DNA of 64,000 nucleotides, taken from NCBI GenBank assembly GCA_934351445.1, contig CAKRIZ010000002.1, positions 123,836 to 187,835 on the forward strand, written 5' to 3'. The stretch comes from an uncultured Eubacterium sp. Lineage in GTDB: Bacteria; Bacillota; Clostridia; Lachnospirales; Lachnospiraceae. The first letter of the stretch is position 1; every line of letters begins with the position of its first letter. The position numbers and the translations under genes are program-made. The notes under the pieces are model-generated. The model worked only from the letters and a program-made list of their open reading frames with translations. It was not told the origin of the DNA and did not search any database. Below are positions 46,601 through 55,590 of the stretch, piece by piece.

Positions 46601-47271
46601 TCCAGCGAGCGCTGGCTCTCTACATCAATGCCACGGATGGAATCGATCTCATCTCCCCAGAACTCCAGTCGGAACGGATGCTCCGCCGTCATCGGATAGA
46701 TGTCCAGAATACCACCGCGCACCGCAAACTGTCCGGGCACGCTGACCTGGTAGTCACGTTCATAGCCCATCGCCACCAATTCCTTGCATAATACGTCCAG
46801 ATCTACACTGTCTCCGACTGTGAAGCGGCGAATCGCTGCACGAAATTGTCCCGGTGCACTCATCCGGTTCATCAGTGCATCAAATGTCGTGATCACAGTC
46901 ACACCCGCCGGCTGTCCTCCTTCCGGAGCAGTCCGGCCTGACTGCTCCAGCAATGCCTGAAGCACAATCAGCCGCTCTCTCGTCAATGTATTTCCACGCA
47001 GGTCTGACTGATAAAACAGCACATCCTTTGCCGGAAAATACAGAACATTCTCATCAAAGAACCGATAGTCCTCATACAATTCCTTCGCCTTCTGCTCCTG
47101 AAACGTGACAATGAGCCGGGTGTGTGCATGCACACCAAGCCCATAGATCAAATGTGCTTTCTGTGCATCCATACACCCGGATATCTCGATCGTCCCTTTG
47201 AAGCCGGATAGCTTTTTTTCTATTTTTTCATAGTCGTTCCACTCGCAAAGTGGCTGTAAAAATGCCTGCAT
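43693..47271 (-). CDS. mfd: Transcription-repair coupling factor
   Basis: A 1192-residue ATP-dependent translocase that removes stalled RNA polymerase and recruits UvrA. The UvrB-like N-terminal part includes [12 protein letters not shown] and [15 protein letters not shown]. The polymerase-interaction domain begins at [23 protein letters not shown]. The helicase has Walker [17 protein letters not shown] in [12 protein letters not shown], and [12 protein letters not shown]. The C-terminal domain has [17 protein letters not shown]. The ATG at 47271 has GGGAG 8 bases upstream, better than a GTG five codons earlier. Length is normal. Confidence 0.97.
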   Translation of the reverse strand: MQAFLQPLCEWNDYEKIEKKLSGFKGTIEISGCMDAQKAHLIYGLGVHAHTRLIVTFQEQKAKELYEDYRFFDENVLYFPAKDVLFYQSDLRGNTLTRERLIVLQALLEQSGRTAPEGGQPAGVTVITTFDALMNRMSAPGQFRAAIRRFTVGDSVDLDVLCKELVAMGYERDYQVSVPGQFAVRGGILDIYPMTAEHPFRLEFWGDEIDSIRGIDVESQRSLEDGIEDGLTLYPASEWVLSQTQIETGLRNLHAEEKKAITAFKNNHKTEEAARIRSMTANLEEELTELGGAANLDAFLSYFSSEQVSLIDYLDRAGTICFLDEPARLMEQGRSVEQEFSESMQQRLEKGYILPGQADALYGAAETMGRLQQCCMVALCALGQRVPQLEIEEQYQIQARTVNAYNNSFDLLIKDLKRYNKNKFKIILLSGSRTRAKRLAEDIMNEGVSCFYTEDTGHELKPGEVMVCYGKVRRGYEYPLLSFAVITESDIFGAEKKKKKKYKRYEGEHIRSFADLHVGDYVVHENHGLGIYQGIEKMEVGGTTKDYMKITYAKGSNLYILATQLDLIQKYAGSDAKKPKLNTLGTQEWSRTRARVQGAVKEIAKELVGLYAVRQQKEGYVYGPDTVWQREFEEMFPFEETEDQVRAIEETKHDMESTKIMDRLICGDVGYGKTEVAIRAAFKAVQEGKQVVYLVPTTILAQQHYNTFAQRMKDFPITVDLLCRFRTAAQQKHTIEELKRGMVDIVIGTHRVLSKDVSFKDLGLLIIDEEQRFGVTHKEKIKQLKNNIDVLTLTATPIPRTLHMSLIGIRDMSVLEEPPMDRLPIQTYVMEYNEELVREAIARELARGGQVYYVFNRVNQIADVAAKIAALVPEANVAFAHGQMKELELERMMYQFVNGEIDVLVSTTIIETGLDISNVNTMIIQDADNMGLSQLYQLRGRVGRSNRTAYAFFMYKRDKMLKEVAEKRLAAIREFTDLGSGFKIAMRDLEIRGAGNLLGAQQHGHMEAVGYDLYCKMLNEAVKEQKGELPPQALFETTIDIEVDAYIPPGYIPNEYQKLDIYKRIASVETAAEGDEMLDELIDRFGEPPRSVQNLLMIARQKAHAHRMYVTEITQKGDTLRFVLYSQAPVDPAGIPDFVGKFEGAVIFVPDKETPSFLYRMNFNSRQKTAGALEAVSTFLDELSCILAGEDV

Positions 47272-47287
47272 GTTCACTGCTCCCACG

Positions 47288-47857
47288 CTATTTTTTCCCG
47301 TTAAACCGATTCATGGCACCATTCAGGTCATCCATGAGAAACATCTCAACTGCCTCACACGCATCCTCAAATGCATCCTCGACCAGTGCCCGTTCTTCCT
47401 TTGAAAAATGTCCCAGTACATAGTCTGCGAGATCCCAGCCCTCCGGTTTCTCACCGACCCCGACCTTGATCCGGGCAAACCCTTGCGTTCCGGTCATCGC
47501 AATAATATTTTTTATTCCGTTATGTCCACCCGCACTGCCCTTTGCACGCACGCGGATCCGCCCGGGTGCCAGACTGATATCATCATAGATGACGAGCAAT
47601 TCGCTATCTGCATCCAGCTTATAAAAATTCAGGATCGCCTGTATACTCTCTCCGCTTAGGTTCATGTAAGTCTGAGGTTTGACAAGCAATACCTTTTGTC
47701 CTGCAATATAGCCGCTTCCACACAACGCACGGTGCTTACTCTCGCTCACCGATATGTTATATTTTTCGGCCAGTGTGTCAATGACATCAAAACCGACGTT
47801 ATGTCTCGTTTTCTCATATTTTTTGTCCGGATTACCCAGACCTGCTATTACATACAT
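47288..47857 (-). CDS. pth: Peptidyl-tRNA hydrolase
   Basis: A 189-residue enzyme that frees tRNA from dropped-off peptidyl-tRNA. The N-terminus MYVIAGLGNPDKKYEKTRHNVGFDVID, then KPQTYMNLSGESI, YDDISLAPGRIRVRAKGSAGGHNGIKNI with the catalytic region, and a C-terminal lid are all present. AAGGAAG precedes the chosen ATG at 47857; the open frame runs 41 codons further, into glmU. Neighbours glmU and mfd match the Bacillus order gcaD-spoVC-mfd. Confidence 0.95.
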   Translation of the reverse strand: MYVIAGLGNPDKKYEKTRHNVGFDVIDTLAEKYNISVSESKHRALCGSGYIAGQKVLLVKPQTYMNLSGESIQAILNFYKLDADSELLVIYDDISLAPGRIRVRAKGSAGGHNGIKNIIAMTGTQGFARIKVGVGEKPEGWDLADYVLGHFSKEERALVEDAFEDACEAVEMFLMDDLNGAMNRFNGKK

Positions 47858-47885
47858 AATATCCGTATCTTCCTTATATGCTTGA

Positions 47886-48620
47886 TTACATTCTTTTTCT
47901 GATAATCTCTGCCGCTTCTGCGAGCTGAGCCTGGTCATTAACTCCTGTAATATCCGTGGCATCATCGAGCGCATAGGCATCTACCTTATATCCTTTTTCC
48001 TTAATAATAGTAAGCGTATCCGGCAAATAATATTCGCCCTGTGCATTGTTCGGTCGGATCTGATCCAATGCAGCTTTGAGCTGGACAGTATCAAACAGGT
48101 ACATGCCAGAATTGATCTCATGGGAAGCCAGTTCCTGCTCACTGGCATCTTTATGTTCCACACTTTTGACAAACCGGCCCTGCGCATCACGGATAATCCG
48201 TCCATATCCGGTCGGATCGTCGACCATCGCCGACAGCACGGTCACGGTATTGCCCTGCGTCTCATGATATTCACTCAGCCGGCGGAGTGTCTCTGCCGTA
48301 ATCAGCGGCGTATCGCCAAAGAGGATCAATGTCTGCCCCTCGTCACCTAAAAATTCACGTGCACATTTTACCGCATGACCGGTACCGAGCTGTTCCGGCT
48401 GCAGTACAAACGCTACATCCTTTGCTGCAATCTCGCGTTCTACCACATCATGCTTGTATCCCACGACCAGACAGATCTCCGATACATCTGCCCCGCGGGC
48501 TGCCTCGATCACATAATCAACCAGACATTTTCCGTCAATTTTATGTACGACCTTCGGCAGATCAGATTTCATTCGTGTGCCCTTGCCTGCAGCAAGGATC
48601 ACTGCTTTACGTTTACTCAT
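47886..48620 (-). CDS. glmU: GlmU-type uridylyltransferase domain only
   Basis: A 244-residue protein equal to the N-terminal half of GlmU: the nucleotide-binding LAAGKGTRMKSDLPKVVHKI, then LGTGHAV, FGDTPLI, GYGRII, EINSGMYLFD and NNAQGEYYLPDTL. It should make UDP-GlcNAc from GlcNAc 1-phosphate and UTP. The left-handed beta-helix acetyltransferase half (about 200 residues in ordinary GlmU) is absent, and only 28 bp separate the stop from pth, so no eroded second half remains. GlcN 1-phosphate acetylation must then be done elsewhere. Position after spoVG supports the identity. Confidence 0.88.
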   Translation of the reverse strand: MSKRKAVILAAGKGTRMKSDLPKVVHKIDGKCLVDYVIEAARGADVSEICLVVGYKHDVVEREIAAKDVAFVLQPEQLGTGHAVKCAREFLGDEGQTLILFGDTPLITAETLRRLSEYHETQGNTVTVLSAMVDDPTGYGRIIRDAQGRFVKSVEHKDASEQELASHEINSGMYLFDTVQLKAALDQIRPNNAQGEYYLPDTLTIIKEKGYKVDAYALDDATDITGVNDQAQLAEAAEIIRKRM

Positions 48621-48757
48621 TGTTGGTTCTCCATTTCATTTCTTCATATAATGCCGCAGCTCCCGCAAGTATATCTGTTCTGCCCTCGCTGCGGCCTCAT
48701 GATACTACGTTATTCAGGCGTTCCTATAGTGTAGCCTAATTTTGCCCAAAATTCAAG

Positions 48758-48799
48758 AGAGCTGTCGCACAACCTGCCTATACAGGTGACGACAGCTCT
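48758..48799 (-). terminator. Terminator between spoVG and glmU
   Basis: AGAGCTGTCG (48758-48767) and CGACAGCTCT (48790-48799) form a 10-bp stem with an inner ACCTG/CAGGT hairpin. The T run on the minus strand is interrupted, so termination may be partial. Confidence 0.65.
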
Positions 48800-48842
48800 T
48801 CGCTTTTCCTTATCTGGTCATGATCTTCTTAGATCTGATCTT

Positions 48843-49115
48843 TTACGCTTGTGCATCCAGCTCCTGTTCCTGCTCATAACGCTCTAAAATCATCTTCTGG
48901 ATGCGTCTCCTGGTATCAGTACGAATGGGATGCGCGATATCACGGTATAGTCCGTCAGCAGTCTTTTTGCTGGGCATCGCGATAAACAAGCCCTTCTCCC
49001 CATCCACGACTTTGATATCATGCAGTACAAATTCATCATCGATCGTAATAGAAACCACCGCTTTCATCTTGCCGCTGCTCTCCAGTCTACGGATGCGTAT
49101 ATCCGTAATCTCCAT
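48843..49115 (-). CDS. spoVG: Septation regulator SpoVG
   Basis: A 90-residue protein, [11 protein letters not shown]...[35 protein letters not shown]...[27 protein letters not shown], a clear SpoVG. SpoVG binds nucleic acids and in Bacillus affects asymmetric septation and cortex formation; in other Firmicutes it is a broad regulator. The AAGGGGG ribosome site is strong. It starts 66 bp after glgD, and I saw no sigma-H-like promoter in that gap, so it may be read from the glgCD transcript. Confidence 0.96.
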   Translation of the reverse strand: MEITDIRIRRLESSGKMKAVVSITIDDEFVLHDIKVVDGEKGLFIAMPSKKTADGLYRDIAHPIRTDTRRRIQKMILERYEQEQELDAQA

Positions 49116-49181
49116 ATGTCTAACCCCCTTTGCGACCGTTTGATCTGATAAGATACGATCATACGGTCACGCATTTTCCCT

Positions 49182-50300
49182 TTAAATTCCGTAACGGTTG
49201 CTGTCACCGACAACGACCTGGATCTCTCCGTCTCCGAAGTAGTACATATTCGGCTTTAATGTACCACGGCTCTCTACGATACAATTCTCTATATGCGTAT
49301 TATCCCCGATATATACCTCATTCAGGATAATCGAATTCTTAATAATACAATTCTTGCCGATGAAAGATTCCTTGAACAGTATGGAATTCTCCACCTTTCC
49401 GTTAATGATCGATCCACTCGCCACGAGGGAATTTCTCACATCAGAACCTTCATTATACTTTGCGGGAGGTAAATCATCTACCTTAGAATAAATAAAAGGT
49501 GCCTCCTTAAAGAAATAATGGCGTACTTCCGGTTTCAGGAAGTCCATATTGGTCTGGTAATAGGATTCTACAGTAGAAATATTGTTCCAATAGCCCTGCA
49601 GCTTGTAGCCATAGATGCGCTTCAGGTCTTTATAACGGATCAGAATATCCGTCACAAAATTCCAGCGGTTTTCTGCCGCGCACTGCTCCAACAGTTCAAT
49701 CAGCTGTCTACGTCTGATGACATAGACACCGGCTGAGATCGTACTAGTCTGTGCAACCATCGGCTTCTCTTCAAAATATGTAATACGCGAATCCTCATTC
49801 ATGCGTACAACACCGAATCGGCTGATATCTGCTCCCACAGGCATGTCCTTGACCACAATCGTAATATCTGCCTTTTTCTCAATATGATAATCCAGCAGTT
49901 CATTGTAATCAATCTTGTAGACGCAGTCACCGCTTGTAATGATGACGTAAGGCTCATGGCAGCGCTTCAGCCATTCAATATTCTGATACATAGCGTCTGC
50001 CGTACCACGATACCACCAGCTGTTGTCTGCTGTGATCGTCGGGGTGAATACAAACAGGCCGCCCTGCTTTCTACCAAAATCCCACCATTTTGAAGAGCTC
50101 AGATGCTCATTCAGCGAGCGCGCATTATACTGTGACAGCACAGCGACTTTCTGCACATGGGAATTGCTCATATTACTCAATGCAAAATCGATGCAACGGA
50201 AGCTTCCGGCTACAGGCATTGCAGCGATTGCTCTCTTGCGGGACAATGCTTCCATTCTTGAATTGTTACCGCCCGCTAAAATAATACCTAATGCTTTCAT
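49182..50300 (-). CDS. glgD: Glucose-1-phosphate adenylyltransferase subunit GlgD
   Basis: A 372-residue nucleotidyltransferase-like protein: [20 protein letters not shown] at the N-terminus, [19 protein letters not shown], and a left-handed beta-helix C-terminus of hexapeptide repeats ([29 protein letters not shown]). The GlgC-type catalytic loop GGxGxRL is changed to GGNNSRM, fitting a regulatory partner of GlgC. It overlaps glgC by 4 bp. The pair makes ADP-glucose for glycogen. Confidence 0.94.
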   Translation of the reverse strand: MKALGIILAGGNNSRMEALSRKRAIAAMPVAGSFRCIDFALSNMSNSHVQKVAVLSQYNARSLNEHLSSSKWWDFGRKQGGLFVFTPTITADNSWWYRGTADAMYQNIEWLKRCHEPYVIITSGDCVYKIDYNELLDYHIEKKADITIVVKDMPVGADISRFGVVRMNEDSRITYFEEKPMVAQTSTISAGVYVIRRRQLIELLEQCAAENRWNFVTDILIRYKDLKRIYGYKLQGYWNNISTVESYYQTNMDFLKPEVRHYFFKEAPFIYSKVDDLPPAKYNEGSDVRNSLVASGSIINGKVENSILFKESFIGKNCIIKNSIILNEVYIGDNTHIENCIVESRGTLKPNMYYFGDGEIQVVVGDSNRYGI

Positions 50301-51571
50301 GCCTTCACACCTGCCTTTATAATAGATTCTCCGCTTTCAAGTACTCCGTCTGCATAGTCGGCAGCCTCTGTCACACCTGACACTGCTGTGTTTCTTCCTA
50401 TTGATACATGACTCGGGATCACGGTACGTTCTCCGATCACAGCCAGATCACTGTTGTATACCTTCGGGTTGAACTTGCTCGGTGCGAATTCGCCGACACC
50501 GATCCTGACATCATCTCCGACCTTGCAGTTCTCAGCGACAATCGCCTTGTCCAGAACGCAGTTCTCGCCGATCTCTGCGCCCTGCATAATGATGGAATCG
50601 CGTACAACCGTACCTTTTCCGATCACAACGTTTGCTCCAATCACAGAGTTATGTACCTCACCGCAGATCTCACTGCCTTCACCAATAATACTCTTTAATA
50701 CCACAGAATCAGCAGATATGTACTGTGGCTGGATCGCGCCGGTATTCGTGTATACCTTCCAGTATTTCTCGTATAAGTTAAACTCCGGTATGAGATCGAT
50801 CAGCTCCATATTTGCTTCCCAGTAGGAGCTGAGTGTTCCGACATCCTTCCAGTAGCCGTTGAACTCATAAGCAAACATACGGCTGTCACGCTCATGCAGA
50901 TACGGGATGACATGCTTTCCGAAGTCGCAGCTGCTCTGATCCTTCAATGCGACAAGTGCGTCACGAAGTACCTTCCAGCTAAAGATATAGATACCCATAG
51001 AAGCCAGATTGCTGCGCGGATGCTCCGGTTTTTCCTCAAACTCGCTGATCCGCCGCTCGTCATCTGTGATCACAACACCGAAACGGCTCGCCTCCTCCAT
51101 CGGAACCGGCATAACCGCAATCGTTACATCAGCATTATTCGCTTTATGGAAGTCCAGCATGACTTCATAATCCATCTTATAAATATGGTCACCGGAAAGA
51201 ATCAATACATATTCCGGATTGTAGTTTTCCATATACTTAAGATTCTGGTAAATCGCATTTGCCGTACCGGTGTACCATTCGCTGTTCGCACTCTTCTCAT
51301 AAGGCGGCAGTACCGTCACACCTCCGTTATTGCGATCCAGATCCCACGGGATGCCGATCCCGATATGTGTATTCAACCGCAGCGGCTGATACTGTGTCAG
51401 GACTCCGACTGTATCAATTCCTGAATTAATGCAGTTGCTCAGCGGAAAATCAATGATACGATATTTTCCACCAAAGGCTACCGCAGGCTTTGCCACATCT
51501 GCAGTCAGGACACCCAGACGGCTGCCTTGTCCACCTGCCAGCAACATGGCAATCATTTCCTTTTGAATCAT
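50297..51571 (-). CDS. glgC: Glucose-1-phosphate adenylyltransferase (catalytic subunit)
   Basis: A 424-residue ADP-glucose pyrophosphorylase: [80 protein letters not shown], and a C-terminal beta-helix with [26 protein letters not shown]. It makes ADP-glucose from glucose 1-phosphate and ATP, the committed step of glycogen synthesis. The ATG at 51571 follows AAGAGG by 8 bases; an in-frame GTG three codons earlier is less likely. No glgA or glgB is in the window. Confidence 0.95.
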   Translation of the reverse strand: MIQKEMIAMLLAGGQGSRLGVLTADVAKPAVAFGGKYRIIDFPLSNCINSGIDTVGVLTQYQPLRLNTHIGIGIPWDLDRNNGGVTVLPPYEKSANSEWYTGTANAIYQNLKYMENYNPEYVLILSGDHIYKMDYEVMLDFHKANNADVTIAVMPVPMEEASRFGVVITDDERRISEFEEKPEHPRSNLASMGIYIFSWKVLRDALVALKDQSSCDFGKHVIPYLHERDSRMFAYEFNGYWKDVGTLSSYWEANMELIDLIPEFNLYEKYWKVYTNTGAIQPQYISADSVVLKSIIGEGSEICGEVHNSVIGANVVIGKGTVVRDSIIMQGAEIGENCVLDKAIVAENCKVGDDVRIGVGEFAPSKFNPKVYNSDLAVIGERTVIPSHVSIGRNTAVSGVTEAADYADGVLESGESIIKAGVKA

Positions 51572-51779
51572 ATTACTCACCTCTTGCTCATATTTTTGAC
51601 TGTATAAGTATACTTACAGTATAACACCTCCCACCTCATTTGTACATCATAATAAACAAAAATTTTACCAATTAATTGACATTTTTGTCAAATTTCACAC
51701 AAATTTTACGTTCATGCAGGATTTACAGTACATGCACCGTCCGTCCTGAACAGATCGCCGCCACTTCGCGAATGGGGGA

Positions 51780-51807
51780 TTGTATGCGCACAAAAAAGTG
51801 GTATACT
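51780..51807 (+). promoter_or_regulatory. Promoter of murC
   Basis: TTGTAT (51780-51785) and TATACT (51802-51807) are separated by 16 bp, 35 bp before the murC start. Confidence 0.65.
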
Positions 51808-51842
51808 ATCTATATATAAAACAAAAAGCGAAGGTACTTACC

Positions 51843-53237
51843 ATGAATGAATATGCAGTTAATTTTTCCCGCCCGTGCCACATCCACTTTATCGGCATCG
51901 GCGGTATCAGTATGAGCGGTCTGGCACAGATCGTATTAAAGGAAGGCTTTCAGGTATCCGGTTCGGATATGAAAAAATCTGCGCTGACGGAACAGTTAAC
52001 GTCACTCGGTGCCCGGATCCATTACCCGCAGCAGGCATCCAACATCACGCCGGACATTGATGTGATCGTATATACAGCAGCGATCCATGAGAATAATCCG
52101 GAATTTACAGCCGCAAAAGCTGCCGGTATCCCGATGCTTACACGCGCAGAATTTCTGGGACAGCTGATGCGCAACTATGCACGTTCCGTCGCAGTAGCCG
52201 GCACACACGGCAAGACGACGACAACCTCGATGATCACACACATCCTGCTGGCAGCCGGCGCTGATCCCACGATCTCTGTCGGAGGCATCCTGAAAGCGAT
52301 CGGTGGAAACATCCGGGTCGGTTCTTCGGACTGCTTTGTGACCGAGGCTTGCGAATATACAAACAGTTTTTTACACTTTTTCCCAAAATACAGCGTGGTT
52401 TTGAATGTTGAGGCAGAGCATCTGGACTTTTTCAAGGACTATGACGATATCCGCCATTCCTTCCACCGGTTCTTATCCGGTACTGCCGCAGACGGTTATG
52501 CCATCGTCAACGGTGAGATCCCGGATGTTGCAGGGCTGACTGCAGGCATTACTGCCACTGTCATCACCTATGGCTTTGATCCGGCTTTTGATGTATACGC
52601 GGATCAGATCACATATGATACATTCGGATGTGCATTCTTCGACATCCATACCGCAGACAGCAAACCGTTATCCGTGACACTGCATGTCCCCGGAAAACAC
52701 AATGTATCCAATGCGCTGGCTGCTTATGCACTGACTTCCGCCATGGGGATCACTCCCGATGCCATTGCTGCCGGTTTGTCTGCATTCACAGGCACCGACC
52801 GCAGGTTCCAGTACAAAGGCACGGTCGATGGCATCACCGTCATCGATGACTATGCACACCATCCGACTGAGATCCGCGCGACACTTGCAGCAGCGAAAAA
52901 TTATCCGCACAAGCGTCTGGTATGCGTTTTCCAGCCTCATACCTATTCCCGTACCAAGGCGTTTCTGGACGATTTTGCAGACGCGTTATCGACAGCAGAC
53001 ATTGTTGTACTGGCAGATATCTATGCAGCCAGAGAAACGGACAATCTCGGTGTGAGCTCCAGGGATATCTGTGACCGTCTGAAAGCCCGCGGATGCGAAG
53101 CTTATTACTTCCCTACGGAAGAGACTTTTGACGGTCTTGAAAAATTTTTATTAAAAAAATGTATCGACGGTGACATGTTAATAACTATGGGAGCCGGAAA
53201 CATACTGGAAGTGGGAGAACATCTTCTGGGTCAATAA
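51843..53237 (+). CDS. murC: UDP-N-acetylmuramate--L-alanine ligase
   Basis: A 464-residue Mur ligase adding L-alanine to UDP-MurNAc in the cytoplasm. The N-terminal HIHFIGIGGISMSGLAQI, the ATP loop AGTHGKTTTTSMI, TEACEYTNSFLHFFPKYSVVLNVEAEHLDFF and VIDDYAHHPTEIRATL are characteristic. GAAGG lies 8 bases before the ATG at 51843; the open frame extends to a TTG inside the promoter. It is transcribed divergently from glgC. Confidence 0.96.
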   Translation: MNEYAVNFSRPCHIHFIGIGGISMSGLAQIVLKEGFQVSGSDMKKSALTEQLTSLGARIHYPQQASNITPDIDVIVYTAAIHENNPEFTAAKAAGIPMLTRAEFLGQLMRNYARSVAVAGTHGKTTTTSMITHILLAAGADPTISVGGILKAIGGNIRVGSSDCFVTEACEYTNSFLHFFPKYSVVLNVEAEHLDFFKDYDDIRHSFHRFLSGTAADGYAIVNGEIPDVAGLTAGITATVITYGFDPAFDVYADQITYDTFGCAFFDIHTADSKPLSVTLHVPGKHNVSNALAAYALTSAMGITPDAIAAGLSAFTGTDRRFQYKGTVDGITVIDDYAHHPTEIRATLAAAKNYPHKRLVCVFQPHTYSRTKAFLDDFADALSTADIVVLADIYAARETDNLGVSSRDICDRLKARGCEAYYFPTEETFDGLEKFLLKKCIDGDMLITMGAGNILEVGEHLLGQ

Positions 53238-53238
53238 G

Positions 53239-53400
53239 TTATCCACATTATCCACAATCAATTGGGGAAAAGTTATCCAAGATTGATTGTGGATATTTTA
53301 TTTACATAACATGTCCCTCGTCAATTTAAAATATGCCCTAACTACGCACCTTATGACTGTTTTTTACTGATTTACATAAAACTTTATCCACTTATCCACA
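53239..53400. promoter_or_regulatory. Cluster of DnaA boxes upstream of dnaD
   Basis: Within 162 bp there are three perfect TTATCCACA boxes (53239-53247, 53248-53256, 53392-53400), TTATCCACT (53384-53392), TTATCCAAG (53273-53281) and an inverted ATATCCACA (53288-53296). The intervening DNA is AT-rich. The whole 309-bp gap between murC and dnaD holds no gene. No dnaA gene is in the window, so this is more likely a DnaA-controlled promoter or a DnaA-binding reservoir than the main origin. Confidence 0.75.
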
Positions 53401-53546
53401 TTTTTGTCTATCCCCTTCAAAGCCTTGAAAATCAAGGGTTCGCGCGAAAATCAAGGCTTCTCAATTTGATTTTTCTGTGCTATAATACACGGGCAGCAGA
53501 GGGGAATGAGGAGAATACATTCTGCTGTCAGAGGAGAAGATTGGTT

Positions 53547-54593
53547 ATGGCAGATATTATGTTACATACGGACAATGAGGTTCAGCGAACCGTTGTTCCT
53601 AATTATTTTATTGATGCATACATGGTTCACGCAAACGGAGAATATGTAAAAGTCTATCTGTACCTGCTTCGGTGCATGAATGACCCTACGATGTCATTCT
53701 CAGTATCCGATGCGGCAGATAAATTCGACCACACAGAAAAGGATATTTTGCGTGCACTGCAATATTGGGAGAAAATGCACCTGCTGCGTCTGGAATTTGA
53801 CGCGAACAAGGAGCTGACCGGCATCTGCTTTCTGGATGTTGCCAGTGCCCCGGCGGTCACTGCAGCCGTTCGTCCGGACAAGCCCCAGCTGCCGGAATTC
53901 CCGCCTCACGAGAGCTACAGCGCTGCTGACCTGCGTCGGTTAAAGGATGAATCTGATGTGCAGGAGCTGCTGTTTGTCGCCGAACATTATCTGGGACACA
54001 CACTGAATCCCACAGAGATGAATGCCATTCTCTACTGGAGAGAATCCTTACATTTTTCGACTGACCTGATTGACTATCTGATCGAGTCGTGTGTCGCCAA
54101 AAATCACAAGAGTATTCATTATATGGAAAAAGTCGCTCTCGCCTGGGCCAAGGCAGGGATCTCTACGGTTACTGCAGCCAAGGAAGAAGCCAGCCGCCGC
54201 AGTGATCTGCATACCGCGATCCGCAAGGCGTTCGGCATCCAGGGGCGTGATTTTGTCCCGTATGAAAAGGACTATATCTCCACCTGGCAAAAAGATCTCG
54301 GATTTGACATCCAGATCATCTCTGCCGCATGTGACCGTACCATGCGCACGATTCACCAGGCCAGCTTTGAATACGCGGATAAAATATTGAAAAACTGGAA
54401 AAAGAACAAGGTTGTGTCACTGAAGGATATCGAAGCACTCGATGCACTTCATCAGGAGAAGGCTGCCGCTGCCCCCAAGCGCGCGGAAGCTGCCGCAAAC
54501 ACCACCAAGAAAAACCAGTTCAATAATTTTACGCAGCGTTCTTATGACACGAGCGAATTAGAAAAGGAATTATTAGGTTATGGCTCTCACTAA
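53547..54593 (+). CDS. dnaD: DnaD-domain replication protein
   Basis: A 348-residue primosomal protein. The N-terminal winged-helix part contains NYFIDAYMVHANGEYVKVYLYLLRCMNDPTMSFSVSDAADKFDHTEKDILRALQYWEKM. The C-terminal DnaD domain (about 145-215) has LGHTLNPTEMNAILYWRESLHFSTDLIDYLIESC, and a second related segment is near 255-320 with DLGFDIQIISAACDRTM. DnaD helps load the replicative helicase. GAGGAGA precedes the ATG at 53547. It overlaps the helicase loader gene by 14 bp. Confidence 0.9.
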   Translation: MADIMLHTDNEVQRTVVPNYFIDAYMVHANGEYVKVYLYLLRCMNDPTMSFSVSDAADKFDHTEKDILRALQYWEKMHLLRLEFDANKELTGICFLDVASAPAVTAAVRPDKPQLPEFPPHESYSAADLRRLKDESDVQELLFVAEHYLGHTLNPTEMNAILYWRESLHFSTDLIDYLIESCVAKNHKSIHYMEKVALAWAKAGISTVTAAKEEASRRSDLHTAIRKAFGIQGRDFVPYEKDYISTWQKDLGFDIQIISAACDRTMRTIHQASFEYADKILKNWKKNKVVSLKDIEALDALHQEKAAAAPKRAEAAANTTKKNQFNNFTQRSYDTSELEKELLGYGSH

Positions 54594-55563
54594 TAGTCAA
54601 TACGACCAGATCATGCGCTCCTACGAAGAGAAACAGCGCATTTCGCGTCTTCGGCTGGAGCAAAAAAAAGCCGAGATCTATGCAAAAGTGCCCGCCATCC
54701 GTGCACTCGACGAGGAGATCGCCGGGTTCAGCGTCCATCAGGCGAAACTGCTGTTGGACGGCGATGCGCATGCACTGACTGACTTAAAGGACAAGTTGGC
54801 GCAGGCTCAACACACACGCGCACAGCTTCTGGCAGAAGCCGGATACAAGCCACAGGATCTGCAGCCTGTCTATAGCTGCCCGGATTGCCGGGATACCGGT
54901 TATATGGCTCATGGTGTCCGCTGCCACTGTTTCAGACAGGCAGCGATCGACTTGATCTATACACAATCCAATATTAAAAACATTCTGGCAGCTGAGAATT
55001 TTGACACTCTGACTTACAGCTACTATGATGATTCCCAGATTGACCCTTCAACCGGCCGCAGTGCGCTCGGCAATGCGAAGCTGGCGGTAGATACCTGCCA
55101 CTCCTTTGTGGAACGGTTCGATCAAAATTTTGACAATCTGTATTTTTACGGATCAACCGGTGTCGGTAAGACATTTTTATCAAACTGTGTCGCAAAAGCA
55201 CTGATTGACACCGGTCATTCTGTTTTATACTTTACATCTTTCCAATTATTTAATATATTAGAAGAGAGCAAATTTCGGGGAGATGCGCTTGCACGCGAAC
55301 AGCAGGAGGATCTGTTTTCCTGTGACCTGCTGATCATCGATGATCTCGGCACAGAACTGACAAACCGTTTTTCTGTTTCCCAGTTATTTCTATGCCTGAA
55401 TGAGCGCCTGCTGCGAAGAAAGTCTACGATCATCTCCAGCAATCTGGATCTGGAGCATCTGTTTGAGACATACTCCGAACGTAATTTTTCACGCATTATC
55501 AGCAATTATACGCTGTTAAAGCTCACAGGCGCAGATATTCGCCTAAAAAAGAGGACACAATAA
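54580..55563 (+). CDS. dnaC: Helicase loader, DnaC/DnaI-type AAA+ ATPase
   Basis: A 327-residue ATPase. A helical N-terminus is followed by a zinc-binding knuckle CPDCRDTGYMAHGVRCHCFRQ (residues about 106-126). Walker A is YGSTGVGKTFLSNCVAKAL near residue 190, Walker B is CDLLIIDDLGTE, and sensor regions IISSNLDLEHLFETYSERNFSRI follow. This layout matches Bacillus DnaI. It acts with DnaD at the origin or at restart sites. The start overlaps the end of dnaD, indicating coupled translation. Confidence 0.93.
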   Translation: MALTNSQYDQIMRSYEEKQRISRLRLEQKKAEIYAKVPAIRALDEEIAGFSVHQAKLLLDGDAHALTDLKDKLAQAQHTRAQLLAEAGYKPQDLQPVYSCPDCRDTGYMAHGVRCHCFRQAAIDLIYTQSNIKNILAAENFDTLTYSYYDDSQIDPSTGRSALGNAKLAVDTCHSFVERFDQNFDNLYFYGSTGVGKTFLSNCVAKALIDTGHSVLYFTSFQLFNILEESKFRGDALAREQQEDLFSCDLLIIDDLGTELTNRFSVSQLFLCLNERLLRRKSTIISSNLDLEHLFETYSERNFSRIISNYTLLKLTGADIRLKKRTQ

Positions 55564-55590
55564 AAAGAACACATATGGAGGAAACTATTC

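Noticed and set aside
53239-53546. Chromosomal origin oriC
   Set aside because: DnaA boxes are present, but there is no dnaA, dnaN, rpmH or gyrB nearby. I kept only the DnaA-box cluster call.
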